From Sphingomonadales bacterium (lineage in GTDB: Bacteria > Pseudomonadota > Alphaproteobacteria > Sphingomonadales > Sphingomonadaceae), in assembly GCA_016714795.1 (NCBI GenBank), contig JADKCA010000001.1, forward strand, positions 124,001 through 188,000: a DNA stretch of 64,000 nucleotides. Direction: 5' to 3'. Below, in pieces: positions 7,732 to 16,128 of the stretch. A program made the translations under genes and the position numbers. A model generated the notes under the pieces. That model was not told the origin of the DNA, ran no database searches, and saw nothing but the letters and a program-made list of their open reading frames with translations. Numbering within the stretch: the stretch's first letter is position 1; each line of letters opens with the position of its first letter.

Positions 7732-10054
7732 ATGACCGATTTTCTCCTCGAACTCCGCTCCGAAGAAATCCCCGCGCGGATGCAGGACAAGGCGCGCGAT
7801 GATCTGGCGCGGCTGTTTTCGGCCGAGCTGGACAAGGCCGGGCTGAAAGCGGCGGAAATTGTCACCTTCGCCACGCCGCGCCGCTTGGCGCTCATTGCCA
7901 AAGGCCTGCCGCTGGAAACCGATGCGGTCAGCGAAGAAACCAAGGGGCCAAAGGTTGGCGCGCCGCCACAGGCGCTCGAAGGCTTTTTGCGCAAGACCGG
8001 GCTGACGCAGGACAGACTTGAAGAACGCAACGGCGTCTATTTCGCGGTTATCAACAAGCCGGGCCGCAAAACGGCGGACGTGCTGGCCGAAGCGATCCCG
8101 GCGATCATCCGCGCTTTCCCCTGGCCCAAAAGCCAGCGCTGGGGTGCGGCCTCTGTCACCACGGAGAGCCTGCGCTGGGTGCGCCCGTTGCAGGGCATCG
8201 TTGCCCTGCTGGGTGATGATGTGGTGCCGTGCGCGGTGGACGGCATCGTCAGCGGCTCCGCCACGATGGGCCACCGTTTCCACCATTCGGGCGACGTCAC
8301 CATCGGCAATGCGGGCGATTATGCGATGAAGCTGCGCGCCGCGCACGTCATCATCGATCAGGACGAGCGCCGCCGTATCATCCGTGAGGGGGCCGATAAA
8401 GCCGCGCGCGATGCAGGGCTGATGCTGGTGCCCGATGAGGGGCTGGTGAACGAGAATAGCGGCCTCACCGAATGGCCGGTGCCGATGCTCGGCCGGTTCG
8501 ATCCGGCGTTTCTAAGCGTGCCCGAAGAGGTGATCCAGCTGACCGCGCGGGTGAACCAGAAATATTTCATCTGCCGCTCCCCCCTCCCGCTTGCGGGAGG
8601 GGCCGGGGGTGGGCAGGGCGGAAACGATCCCACCCCTAACCCCTCCCGCAGGCGGGAGGGGGACTTGGCCAACGCCTTTGTGTGCACGGCCAACATCGTC
8701 GCGAATGATGGCGGGGCGGCGATTGTCGCGGGCAATGAAAAGGTGCTGGCGGCGCGGCTGTCTGATGCGAAATTCTTCTGGGAGCAGGATCTGAAGGTTC
8801 CGCTGGAAGAGCAGGCCAAGAAGCTCTCGCAGATCGTGTTCCATGAGAAATTGGGCACGGTGGCCGACAAGGTGGAGCGCGTGGCGAAGCTGGCCGAATG
8901 GCTCGTCGCCGAAGGCGTGGTCAAAGGCTGTTCGGCAGCGGATGCCGAACGCGCCGCGCGCCTGTGCAAGGCCGATCTCGTCACCGGCATGGTCGGCGAA
9001 TTCCCCGAACTCCAAGGCGTGATGGGCGGCTATTACGCCCGCGCTCAGGGCGAGCCGGATGAAGTCGCGGATGCGATCCGCGATCATTACAAGCCGGTCG
9101 GGCAGGGCGATGATGTGCCGACGGCGCCAGTAACGGTGGCGGTGAGTTTGGCGGATAAGCTGGATACGCTGGTCGGGTTTTTTCTGGTCGATGAGCGCCC
9201 AACGGGTTCGCGCGATCCATTTGCTCTGCGCAGAGCTGCGCTAGGCCTGCTGGAGATAGTTTCAAGGAACAATCTTCGTTTGCCATTGACCAATGCCATC
9301 AGTTCGGCCTGCTACCAATTGACGAGGCAGCTAATTCAGCCTGATACCCGACCCCAACAACAGCGCGCGTGTGGGAGCCAGCCAGCCACGGACGGGACGG
9401 GACAAACGAACGGTTTTGGCGGGGGGGGACGATGAAGAAAAATTGGAGAAGCATAAGATTGGTCTTGGCTTGGCCTTTCACGCCCTTCCAACGTTCCTCG
9501 CCGACCGCCTCAAAGTCCAGCAGCGTGAAGCGGGCGTCCGGCACGATCTCATCGACGCGGTGTTCGCGCTCGGCGGCGAGGATGATCTTGTCCGCCTGCT
9601 CGCGCGGGTGAAGGCGTTGCAGGCGTTCATCACCACCGAGGATGGGGCCAATCTGCTTGCGGGGTATAAGCGGGCGGCGAATTTGTTGAAGGCATCCCCT
9701 TCTGCTCCCTCTCCCCGTGGGGGAGAGGGTCGGGGTGAGGGGGCTTCAGCGTCTGACACTGTGGTACACCCTCACCCAACCCTCTCCCTCAAGGGAGAGG
9801 GCTCTGATGTGGAAACTGCGCTCCTCTCCGCTCTCAACGCCGCCGAACCGTTGGCCACCGCCGCCATCGAGGCCGAAGACTTCGCCGCCGCCATGTCCGC
9901 GCTCGCTTCTCTCCGCGCGCCGATTGATGCGTTTTTTGAAGGGGTGATGGTCAATGACCCCGATGAAGAAAAGCGCGCCTTCCGGCTGGGGCTGCTTGAC
10001 CGTTTTCGTGTTGCAGTGCACAATGTTGCGGATTTTTCGAAGATCGAGGGGTAG
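7732..10054 (+). CDS. glyS: Glycyl-tRNA synthetase beta subunit (frameshifted in this sequence, two in-frame palindromic inserts)
   Basis: The beta subunit binds tRNA-Gly and is essential with GlyQ. The frame from 7732 (DFLLELRSEEIPARMQDKAR) runs through the catalytic-partner and HD-like regions but stops at 9433-9435. The C-terminal part (DRLKVQQREAGVRHDLIDAV to the end at 10054) continues in the +1 frame. The frames join at a run of eight G (9421-9428); seven G would restore one protein of about 770 residues. Two segments are foreign to the family: residues about 283-310 (SPLPLAGGAGGGQGG...) encoded by a palindromic element at 8578-8663, and SPSAPSPRGGEGRGEG... encoded by another at 9705-9801. 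Both keep frame. The stretch 9290-9420 also matches the family poorly. An essential gene is unlikely to be dead, so a base-count error or recoding is more likely. Confidence 0.85.
8578..8663 (+). repeat. Palindromic element inserted in frame inside glyS (first)
   Basis: Two hairpins, CCCCTCCCGC-TT-GCGGGAGGGG (8581-8602) and CCCTCCCGC-AG-GCGGGAGGG (8641-8660), face each other across a spacer with a further GGGGTGGG/CCCACCCC pairing. This is a REP/BIME-like unit. It replaces the short loop expected between NQKYFICR and LANAFVCTAN and adds about 26 residues without breaking the frame. Confidence 0.85.
9705..9801 (+). repeat. Palindromic element inserted in frame inside glyS (second)
   Basis: Hairpin CCCTCTCCCC-GT-GGGGGAGAGGG (9707-9729), a middle with GGGGTGAGGG facing CCCTCACCC, then CCCTCTCCCT-CA-AGGGAGAGGG (9780-9801). 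This is a well-known style of dispersed palindrome in GC-rich proteobacteria. It lies between the conserved AANLLKA segment and ALLSALNAAE near the C-terminus and adds about 30 Pro/Gly/Glu-rich residues in frame. Confidence 0.85.
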
Positions 10055-10074
10055 CTCCACAGCATTCAACGCGC

Positions 10075-10155
10075 CGTCATGCTGAACTTGTTTCAGCATC
10101 CATGCCACGCTGTTTTCAGAGGAGGCATGGACCCTGAAACAAGTTCAGGGTGACG
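10075..10155. repeat. Palindromic repeat between glyS and ppdK
   Basis: Arms at 10075-10106 (CGTCATGCTGAACTTGTTTC...) and 10124-10155 are imperfect reverse complements around the core CTGAACTTGTTTCAG. This is a third family of dispersed palindrome, distinct from those at 2451 and 4931, and lies just upstream of the ppdK ribosome binding site. Confidence 0.8.
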
Positions 10156-10192
10156 CGATGTTTTGGGAAGGGGCGGCCCAATTGGAGGACGC

Positions 10193-12841
10193 ATGACCAA
10201 ATACATGTACCGGTTCGGTGGCGACGCGCAGGATGGCGGCGCGGGCGACAAGAATTTGCTCGGCGGCAAGGGTGCGAATCTGGATGGCATGGCGGCCATC
10301 GGTCTGCCGGTGCCTCCCGGCTTCACGCTGACGACCGAGGTCTGCACCGCCTACTACGCCAATGGCGAGAATTACCCCGAAGGGCTGGCCGATCAGGTCG
10401 CCACCGGCATCGCGCATATCGAGGCGACGACCGGGCGCAGCTTTGGCGATCCGGCCAATCCGCTGCTCGTTTCGGTCCGCTCCGGCGCGCGGGTTTCGAT
10501 GCCGGGGATGATGGATACCGTCCTCAATCTTGGCCTGAATGATGCGACGGTGGAGGGGCTGGCGGCGTCATCCGGCGATGCGCGCTTTGCGTGGGACAGC
10601 TATCGGCGCTTCATCCAGATGTATGCCGATGTCGTGCTCAGCCTTGATCATGACAGTTTTGAAGAAGCGCTGGAAATTGCCAAGGAAGACAAGGGCATCT
10701 GGCTCGATACCGAGATGGAGGCAGAGGATTGGCGCGCGCTGGTGGGGGAATATAAGGCGCTTGTCGAAAAGCAGTGGGGCCAGCCTTTCCCGCAGGATGT
10801 GAACGCGCAGCTTTGGGGTGCCGTCGGCGCGGTGTTCGGATCATGGGAGAGCGAGCGGGCCAAGGTCTATCGCCGCCTCAACCACATCCCGGCAGACTGG
10901 GGCACGGCGGTGAACGTGCAGGCGATGGTGTTCGGCAATATGGGCGAAACCTCTGCGACGGGTGTGGCGTTCACGCGCGATCCGGCGACGGGTGAGAATG
11001 CTTATTATGGCGAGTATCTGATCAACGCGCAGGGCGAAGACGTTGTCGCGGGCATTCGCACGCCGCAATATCTGACCAAAGAGGCACGCGCGCGGGCCAA
11101 TGCCAAGCCGCTGAGCATGGAAGAGGCCATGCCCGAAGTCTATGGCCAGCTCGCCGATGTGTTCGCGATCCTCGAGACCCATTATCGCGACATGCAGGAT
11201 ATTGAATTCACCGTAGAGCGCGGCAAGCTGTGGATGCTCCAGACGCGCTCTGGCAAGCGCACCAGCAAGGCGGCGCTGCGCATTGCGGTCGATATGGCCA
11301 ATGAAGGCCTGATCACGCGCGGCGAAGCAGTGGGGCGCGTGGATGCGAGCGGGCTGGACCAGCTGCTCCACCCCACGCTCGATCCCAGTGCCCCGCGCGA
11401 TGTGCTGACCAAGGGGTTGCCTGCGTCTCCGGGGGCAGCTTCGGGCAAGATCGTGTTTGATGCCGATACGGCAGAAAAATGGGCAGAGAAGGGTGAGGCG
11501 GTCATCCTCGTCCGCATCGAGACCTCTCCCGAAGATATTCACGGGATGCACGCGGCGAAGGGCATTGTCACGGCGCGCGGCGGCATGACGAGCCATGCGG
11601 CGGTTGTCGCGCGTGGGATGGGGCGGCCCTGTGTCTCGGGCGCGGGCGCGCTGGTGATCGACGCCAAGGCGAAGACGCTGAAGGTGGGCGGGCGCGAACT
11701 GGGTGAAGGTGATATCCTCACGCTTGATGGCGCATCGGGCGAAGTGATGGCGGGTGCGGTGCCCACCGTGCAGCCCGAACTGGCGGGCGATTTCGGCACG
11801 CTGATGGTGTGGGCGGATGAAGTGCGCCGGATGCGGGTGCGTGCGAACGCGGAAACGCCGCATGACGCGCAGGTCGCGCGGGACTTCGGCGCGGAAGGCA
11901 TTGGTCTGTGCCGCACCGAGCATATGTTCTTCGATGCCGCACGCATCACCGCCGTGCGCCAGATGATTTTGGCCGATGATGAAGCGGGGCGCAGGGCCGC
12001 GCTGGAGAAGCTCCTGCCCGAACAGCGCAGCGATTTTGCCGCCATTTTCAAAGTGATGGCGGGGCTGCCGGTCACCATCCGCCTGCTCGATCCGCCGCTG
12101 CACGAGTTCCTGCCGCATGAAGAGACAGAGTTTGCGGAGGTCGCCGCAGCGGCCGGTGTCAGCGTGGAAGTGCTCAAGCAGCGGGCGAATGAACTGCACG
12201 AATTCAACCCGATGCTGGGCCATCGTGGCTGCCGGCTGGGTGTGACCTATCCCGAAATTTATGAGATGCAGGCGCGCGCGATCTTTGAAGCCGCGTGTTC
12301 GCTGGAGGTTGCGCCGGTGCCTGAAATCATGATCCCGCTGGTCGCCACCAAGCGCGAGCTGGAGCTGATGAAGGATGTCGTCGATGCGGCGGCCAAGGCC
12401 GTGTTCGCCGAAACGGGCAAGTCGGTCGATTATCTCGTCGGCACGATGATCGAGCTGCCGCGCGCGGCGCTGCGTGCGGGCGAGATTGCGGAGGCGGGCG
12501 AGTTTTTCAGCTTTGGCACCAATGATCTGACGCAGACCACGCTCGGCGTCTCGCGCGATGATGCCGCGCGCTTCCTCACTCAATATGTGGCGAAGGGCAT
12601 TTACGAGCGCGATCCGTTCGTTTCCATCGATGTGGAAGGTGTCGGCGAACTGGTGAAACTGGCTGCAGAGCGCGGCCGGGCAACGCGCCCCGGCATAAAG
12701 CTGGGCATTTGCGGCGAACATGGCGGCGATCCGGCGAGCATTCATTTCTGCGAAAGCGTAGGGCTGGATTATGTCAGCGCCTCGCCGTTCCGCGTGCCGA
12801 TTGCGCGTCTGGCGGCGGCGCAGGCGGCGTTGAAGGGGTAG
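10193..12841 (+). CDS. ppdK: Pyruvate phosphate dikinase
   Basis: 882 residues from the ATG at 10193 (MTKYMYRFGG), which has GGAGGA four bases upstream; an earlier in-frame codon lacks one. It interconverts pyruvate, ATP and phosphate with PEP, AMP and pyrophosphate. N-terminal ATP-grasp domain with GGKGANLDGMAAIG; central swivelling domain with the phosphohistidine GGMTSHAAVVARGMG near residue 467; C-terminal PEP/pyruvate TIM barrel ending with the catalytic-loop motif ICGEHGGDP near residue 839. Full length for the family. ppdK directly after glyQS is a common sphingomonad order. A pyruvate kinase gene also lies in this window. Confidence 0.97.
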   Translation: MTKYMYRFGGDAQDGGAGDKNLLGGKGANLDGMAAIGLPVPPGFTLTTEVCTAYYANGENYPEGLADQVATGIAHIEATTGRSFGDPANPLLVSVRSGARVSMPGMMDTVLNLGLNDATVEGLAASSGDARFAWDSYRRFIQMYADVVLSLDHDSFEEALEIAKEDKGIWLDTEMEAEDWRALVGEYKALVEKQWGQPFPQDVNAQLWGAVGAVFGSWESERAKVYRRLNHIPADWGTAVNVQAMVFGNMGETSATGVAFTRDPATGENAYYGEYLINAQGEDVVAGIRTPQYLTKEARARANAKPLSMEEAMPEVYGQLADVFAILETHYRDMQDIEFTVERGKLWMLQTRSGKRTSKAALRIAVDMANEGLITRGEAVGRVDASGLDQLLHPTLDPSAPRDVLTKGLPASPGAASGKIVFDADTAEKWAEKGEAVILVRIETSPEDIHGMHAAKGIVTARGGMTSHAAVVARGMGRPCVSGAGALVIDAKAKTLKVGGRELGEGDILTLDGASGEVMAGAVPTVQPELAGDFGTLMVWADEVRRMRVRANAETPHDAQVARDFGAEGIGLCRTEHMFFDAARITAVRQMILADDEAGRRAALEKLLPEQRSDFAAIFKVMAGLPVTIRLLDPPLHEFLPHEETEFAEVAAAAGVSVEVLKQRANELHEFNPMLGHRGCRLGVTYPEIYEMQARAIFEAACSLEVAPVPEIMIPLVATKRELELMKDVVDAAAKAVFAETGKSVDYLVGTMIELPRAALRAGEIAEAGEFFSFGTNDLTQTTLGVSRDDAARFLTQYVAKGIYERDPFVSIDVEGVGELVKLAAERGRATRPGIKLGICGEHGGDPASIHFCESVGLDYVSASPFRVPIARLAAAQAALKG

Positions 12842-12847
12842 AGTTTC

Positions 12848-12879
12848 ATCCTCCCCTTTCGTCTTGCGAAGGGGAGGAT
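12848..12879 (+). terminator. Hairpin downstream of ppdK
   Basis: ATCCTCCCCTTTCG at 12848-12861 pairs with CGAAGGGGAGGAT at 12867-12879 (one bulge) seven bases after the ppdK stop. There is no T-run, so it may be a stabilising hairpin or repeat rather than a classical terminator. Confidence 0.4.
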
Positions 12880-12969
12880 CCCTAACCCTCTCAATTTCAT
12901 CTGAACCAACAACGGCAGTTGCGCCCCCGATTGTCCAATGCCATCCTGCCCGGAAACAAGGGAGGATGT

Positions 12970-13550
12970 ATGAGGCAGGGTCTCAAATACACGATCACCA
13001 TCATTGCCGGGCTCGCGCTCGGCACAGGGGCGGCGTGGGCGCTCGCGGGGCGGGGCTTGGGCAAGGCGGAAATTGTCAACGGGTCGTGGACCACGTCTTT
13101 GGGCTATGGCACCAAGGCGACTGATCCCTTCACGCGCGCGGCAGTGGCGCGGCGTGGGCTGCTCGCTTTGCCTGCCACGGAAACCGTCTATTGGCAGGGG
13201 GGGGCGTTGATTCAGAAGGCAAGCCTCTGGACGGATCGTGCCGCTATGCGATGACTGGTACGGCGTTGGACGCGCGCTGGTGGAGTGTCACCGTGTATGA
13301 CACGATGGGCTATCTGATGCCCAATGAACTCAATGCCTGGTCGTTCAACGGAGCCGCGATTTCCGAAGCGGAAAAAGGCGGCTGGCGCGTGGAAGTTGGT
13401 CCGCAAAAGCCCGCCAGCGGCCATTGGCTGCCCACGACGGCGGGTCAGCCGTTTCATCTGACGCTGCGCGTGTATAATCCGGGGAAAGGGTTCATGGGCG
13501 CCCCGTCCAAGGCGGCCTTGCCGGTTCTGAAGAAGGAGGGCTGCGCATGA
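12970..13550 (+). CDS. DUF1214 domain protein (frameshifted in this sequence)
   Basis: The start ATG at 12970 has GGAGG just upstream. The N-terminal part (signal anchor LKYTITIIAGLALGTGAAWA, then GSWTTSLGYGTKATDPFTRA) reads in one frame to a G-run. The C-terminal part (DSEGKPLDGSCRYAMTG..., ARWWSVTVYDTMGYLMPNE) continues in another frame from about 13203 to 13550. The break is at eight G (13197-13204). Joined, it is about 193 residues and matches the DUF1214 pattern throughout. It overlaps the next gene by four bases (ATGA), so the two form an operon and probably a complex. Function unknown. Because both halves are conserved, an indel in the G tract is the simplest reading. Confidence 0.75.
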
Positions 13551-14074
13551 GCGGCTGGACGAAACCGATCCTCGCGGGAATCGCGGCAGCCGTGCTGGGG
13601 GGCTATGGGGCCACGCTCGCCATACCGGGCATGATCATGGGCAAGGCAGTTGAAGGTGCGGCGGCGCGCGGGGGCGGCGTGAACATCATGGCGCATGGCA
13701 AGCTGTCATCCCCCACCAACCAGTTCGTCGTGCGGCCCAGCCCTGATCTGGCCTATTCGATCTGCCCCTTTGATCTGACCAAGGGGCCGGTGCGCGTGGA
13801 TGTGGTGCCGGTGGCCGGGCGCTATTCGTCGCTCAGCATCTTTGATGCGAACACCGATGTCGCGTTCGTCCGCAATGATGTGCAGGCCGGGGGAAAGCCC
13901 TATGCTGTCGTGATTGCCAAGGATGGGCAAGCGACGCCGCCGGGCGCGGACGTGGTGCGGGTGCAGGATGATCGCGGGCTCGCGCTGATCCGTTTGCTGC
14001 TGGCTGATCCGTCCGAACTGCCGGGGCTGGAGCCGGTGCGGCGGCAATCGCGCTGCGGGCCTGTTTCGGGTTAG
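13547..14074 (+). CDS. DUF1254 domain protein, membrane-anchored
   Basis: 175 residues with an N-terminal membrane anchor (ILAGIAAAVLGGYGATLAIP). The rest follows DUF1254: SPDLAYSICPFDLTKGPVRV and GRYSSLSIFDANTDVAFVRND. In many bacteria DUF1254 and DUF1214 are fused in one protein; here they are separate, adjacent and translationally coupled. It faces tadC convergently with a 24-base gap. Biochemical role unknown. Confidence 0.8.
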   Translation: MSGWTKPILAGIAAAVLGGYGATLAIPGMIMGKAVEGAAARGGGVNIMAHGKLSSPTNQFVVRPSPDLAYSICPFDLTKGPVRVDVVPVAGRYSSLSIFDANTDVAFVRNDVQAGGKPYAVVIAKDGQATPPGADVVRVQDDRGLALIRLLLADPSELPGLEPVRRQSRCGPVSG

Positions 14075-14098
14075 CGAAACAGGCCGCGCTTGTGGCGA

Positions 14099-15088
14099 TT
14101 ACATCTTGTCGAACGTGTCGCCGATGGCACAGGCCGCCGGGCCAAGGATCACGATGAACAGCACCGGCAGAATGAAGAGAATCAGCGGCACGGTCATGAT
14201 CGCAGGCAGACGGGCTGCCTTTTCTTCGGCGCGCATCATGCGTTCGTTCCGGAATTCGGCAGAGAGAACGCGCAGGGCTGAGGCCAGCGGTGTACCATAT
14301 TTCTCGGTCTGAATCATGGTGGTCACCACGCCCTTGATCGATTCCAGCGGTACGCGCGTCGACAAATTGTCAAAGGCGGAACGCCGGTCGGTCAGGAAGC
14401 CGAGTTCGATCGAGGTCAGTGCGAACTCGTCGCCCAGTTCGGGATAGGCCTTGCCAAGCTCTCGCGAAACGCGGGCAAAGGCGGCGTCCACGGTCAGGCC
14501 GGCTTCGGCGCAGATCACGAGCAGATCGAGCGCGTCGGGCAAACCCTTGCGGATGGCGTCAGTGCGCTTCTTGATGGTGTTGGACAGATAAAGATCCGCC
14601 GCCTTGTAGCCCAGGATCAGCGCTGCTGCGACCGTGCCGGACCGCTTGATCGGCGTCCAGTCCGGAAAGCTGTTCATCACATAGACGTAGATCACGGCCG
14701 CACCACCGAACAGGATCGGCAGAATCAGGCGGCTGAAGATCACGATCACGGCAAATTCGCGGTTACGGATACCAGCCTGCATCAGCCTCAGCTGGGCAGA
14801 CTTGATCTGCTCATCCTGCAACACGCGCAGCGATGACAGGAAGGACTTGACCTTGTCGGCTGTATCATTCTGCTGGGTCAGCTTCGCGCGACGCTTGCCC
14901 GACTGGGTGACGATCCCGGCCTTGAGCTGCTCGCGCCGCTCGTTCAGCGCCTTGACGCGCTTGGCCATGGGGTCGCGGACCGTTGTCGCGGTGTAAAGCG
15001 CGAACAGCAGCGAAAAGACGGCGAGACCGGCCAGCAGGGTGGCCACCCAGATGACGTCGATTCCGAGGAGGGATTCGATCTGTTTCAT
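14099..15088 (-). CDS. tadC: Tad pilus inner-membrane protein TadC (type II secretion F family)
   Basis: 329 residues. T2SF domain with an N-terminal helix (VIWVATLLAGLAVFSLLFALYT), two central helices near residues 115-160, the cytoplasmic motif LPDALDLLVICAEAGL near 187, and a C-terminal helix (IMTVPLILFILPVLFIVILG). It is the platform partner of TadB in Flp pilus assembly and the last gene of the cpa cluster. The tadB stop and the tadC start are separated by 27 bases. Confidence 0.93.
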   Translation of the reverse strand: MKQIESLLGIDVIWVATLLAGLAVFSLLFALYTATTVRDPMAKRVKALNERREQLKAGIVTQSGKRRAKLTQQNDTADKVKSFLSSLRVLQDEQIKSAQLRLMQAGIRNREFAVIVIFSRLILPILFGGAAVIYVYVMNSFPDWTPIKRSGTVAAALILGYKAADLYLSNTIKKRTDAIRKGLPDALDLLVICAEAGLTVDAAFARVSRELGKAYPELGDEFALTSIELGFLTDRRSAFDNLSTRVPLESIKGVVTTMIQTEKYGTPLASALRVLSAEFRNERMMRAEEKAARLPAIMTVPLILFILPVLFIVILGPAACAIGDTFDKM

Positions 15089-15115
15089 GGCTGAAAAATG
15101 CCCTTCCGTATCCCG

Positions 15116-16090
15116 TCAGATTTCAAAACTAATCATTCTGGACATGATGAATGCACCAATGCCCATCCAGCACAGGCCGCCGCCGCCCGCCATCATCAGG
15201 CGCGGTTCGGAGAAGAAACCCTCCATATAATGCGGGTTGATGTACAGGATCATGCCGAACACGATGAACGGCAGCGAGCCGATGATGTAGGCGGACGCCT
15301 TCGATTCCGAAGACATGGCCGCAACCTTCAGCTTCATCTGTGCGCGCTTGCGCAGCACTTCCGAAAGATTGGACAATGTTTCGGCCAGATTACCACCGGT
15401 TTCGCGCTGGATCTGGAGCGTGATGCAGAAGAACTGGAATTCGGGTGTGCCGAGCTTGTCCGCAGTTTCCTGCAGCGCCGCTTCCATCGTCTTGCCGATC
15501 TTGATGCGGTCTCCGATCGCCCGGAATTCCTCGCCGGTCGGGCCGGGCACTTCAGAGCCGACCACACCCAGCGTTTCGGTGATGGGCAGGCCGGAGCGCA
15601 AGCCGCGCACCATCAGTTCGATCGAATCGGGAAAGCGCTGATTGAACTTGTCGAGCCGACGTCCGATGAAGAAGTTGACGACCATGTGCGGCAGACCCAG
15701 GCCCAGCACCAGACCAACAAGCAAAGCCAGAATTGGCGGAGCACCGGCAACAATGCCCGCCGCCGCCACGCCAATGGCAATGCCGGCCACGGTTTGCGTA
15801 TAACGCGGCAGCGTCCAGTTCTTGCCGGTCTTTTCAAGGCGCAGGCGCAGCAAGGCCGGGTTCGGAATGAACCGGCTGGCAGTTGCATCACTGGCGGTTG
15901 TCTGGCGGTTGGCCGTGATCCGCTTCATGTGCTGCTCGATCACGTTGCCATTCTGGCCATGGCGTTCCCGGATGGCTTCCAGACGCCGCTTTTGCGCCTT
16001 GCCCGTTGCCGGACCGGAGAAAGCGAGCAGAATGATGATGAGCGTGGTCATGCTGCCGCCCATCAGGATCATGATCTGGATGTTATCCAT
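15116..16090 (-). CDS. tadB: Tad pilus inner-membrane protein TadB (type II secretion F family)
   Basis: 324 residues, a paralogue of TadC. N-terminal helix (MILMGGSMTTLIIILLAFSG), paired central helices around residues 95-140 (GIAIGVAAAGIVAGAPPILA), T2SF core FPDSIELMVRGLRSGLPI near 160, and C-terminal helices (AYIIGSLPFIVFGMILYI). It normally follows the ATPase gene cpaF/tadA, but here it follows cpaE directly with a 38-base gap. Confidence 0.93.
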   Translation of the reverse strand: MDNIQIMILMGGSMTTLIIILLAFSGPATGKAQKRRLEAIRERHGQNGNVIEQHMKRITANRQTTASDATASRFIPNPALLRLRLEKTGKNWTLPRYTQTVAGIAIGVAAAGIVAGAPPILALLVGLVLGLGLPHMVVNFFIGRRLDKFNQRFPDSIELMVRGLRSGLPITETLGVVGSEVPGPTGEEFRAIGDRIKIGKTMEAALQETADKLGTPEFQFFCITLQIQRETGGNLAETLSNLSEVLRKRAQMKLKVAAMSSESKASAYIIGSLPFIVFGMILYINPHYMEGFFSEPRLMMAGGGGLCWMGIGAFIMSRMISFEI

Positions 16091-16128
16091 AGCTGGTTAG
16101 CCTGTTCTTTCTGTGGTCAAGCCTGATG

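Noticed and set aside
10841..12745. 634-residue minus-strand frame opposite ppdK
   Set aside because: His/Arg-rich shadow of ppdK without conserved features.
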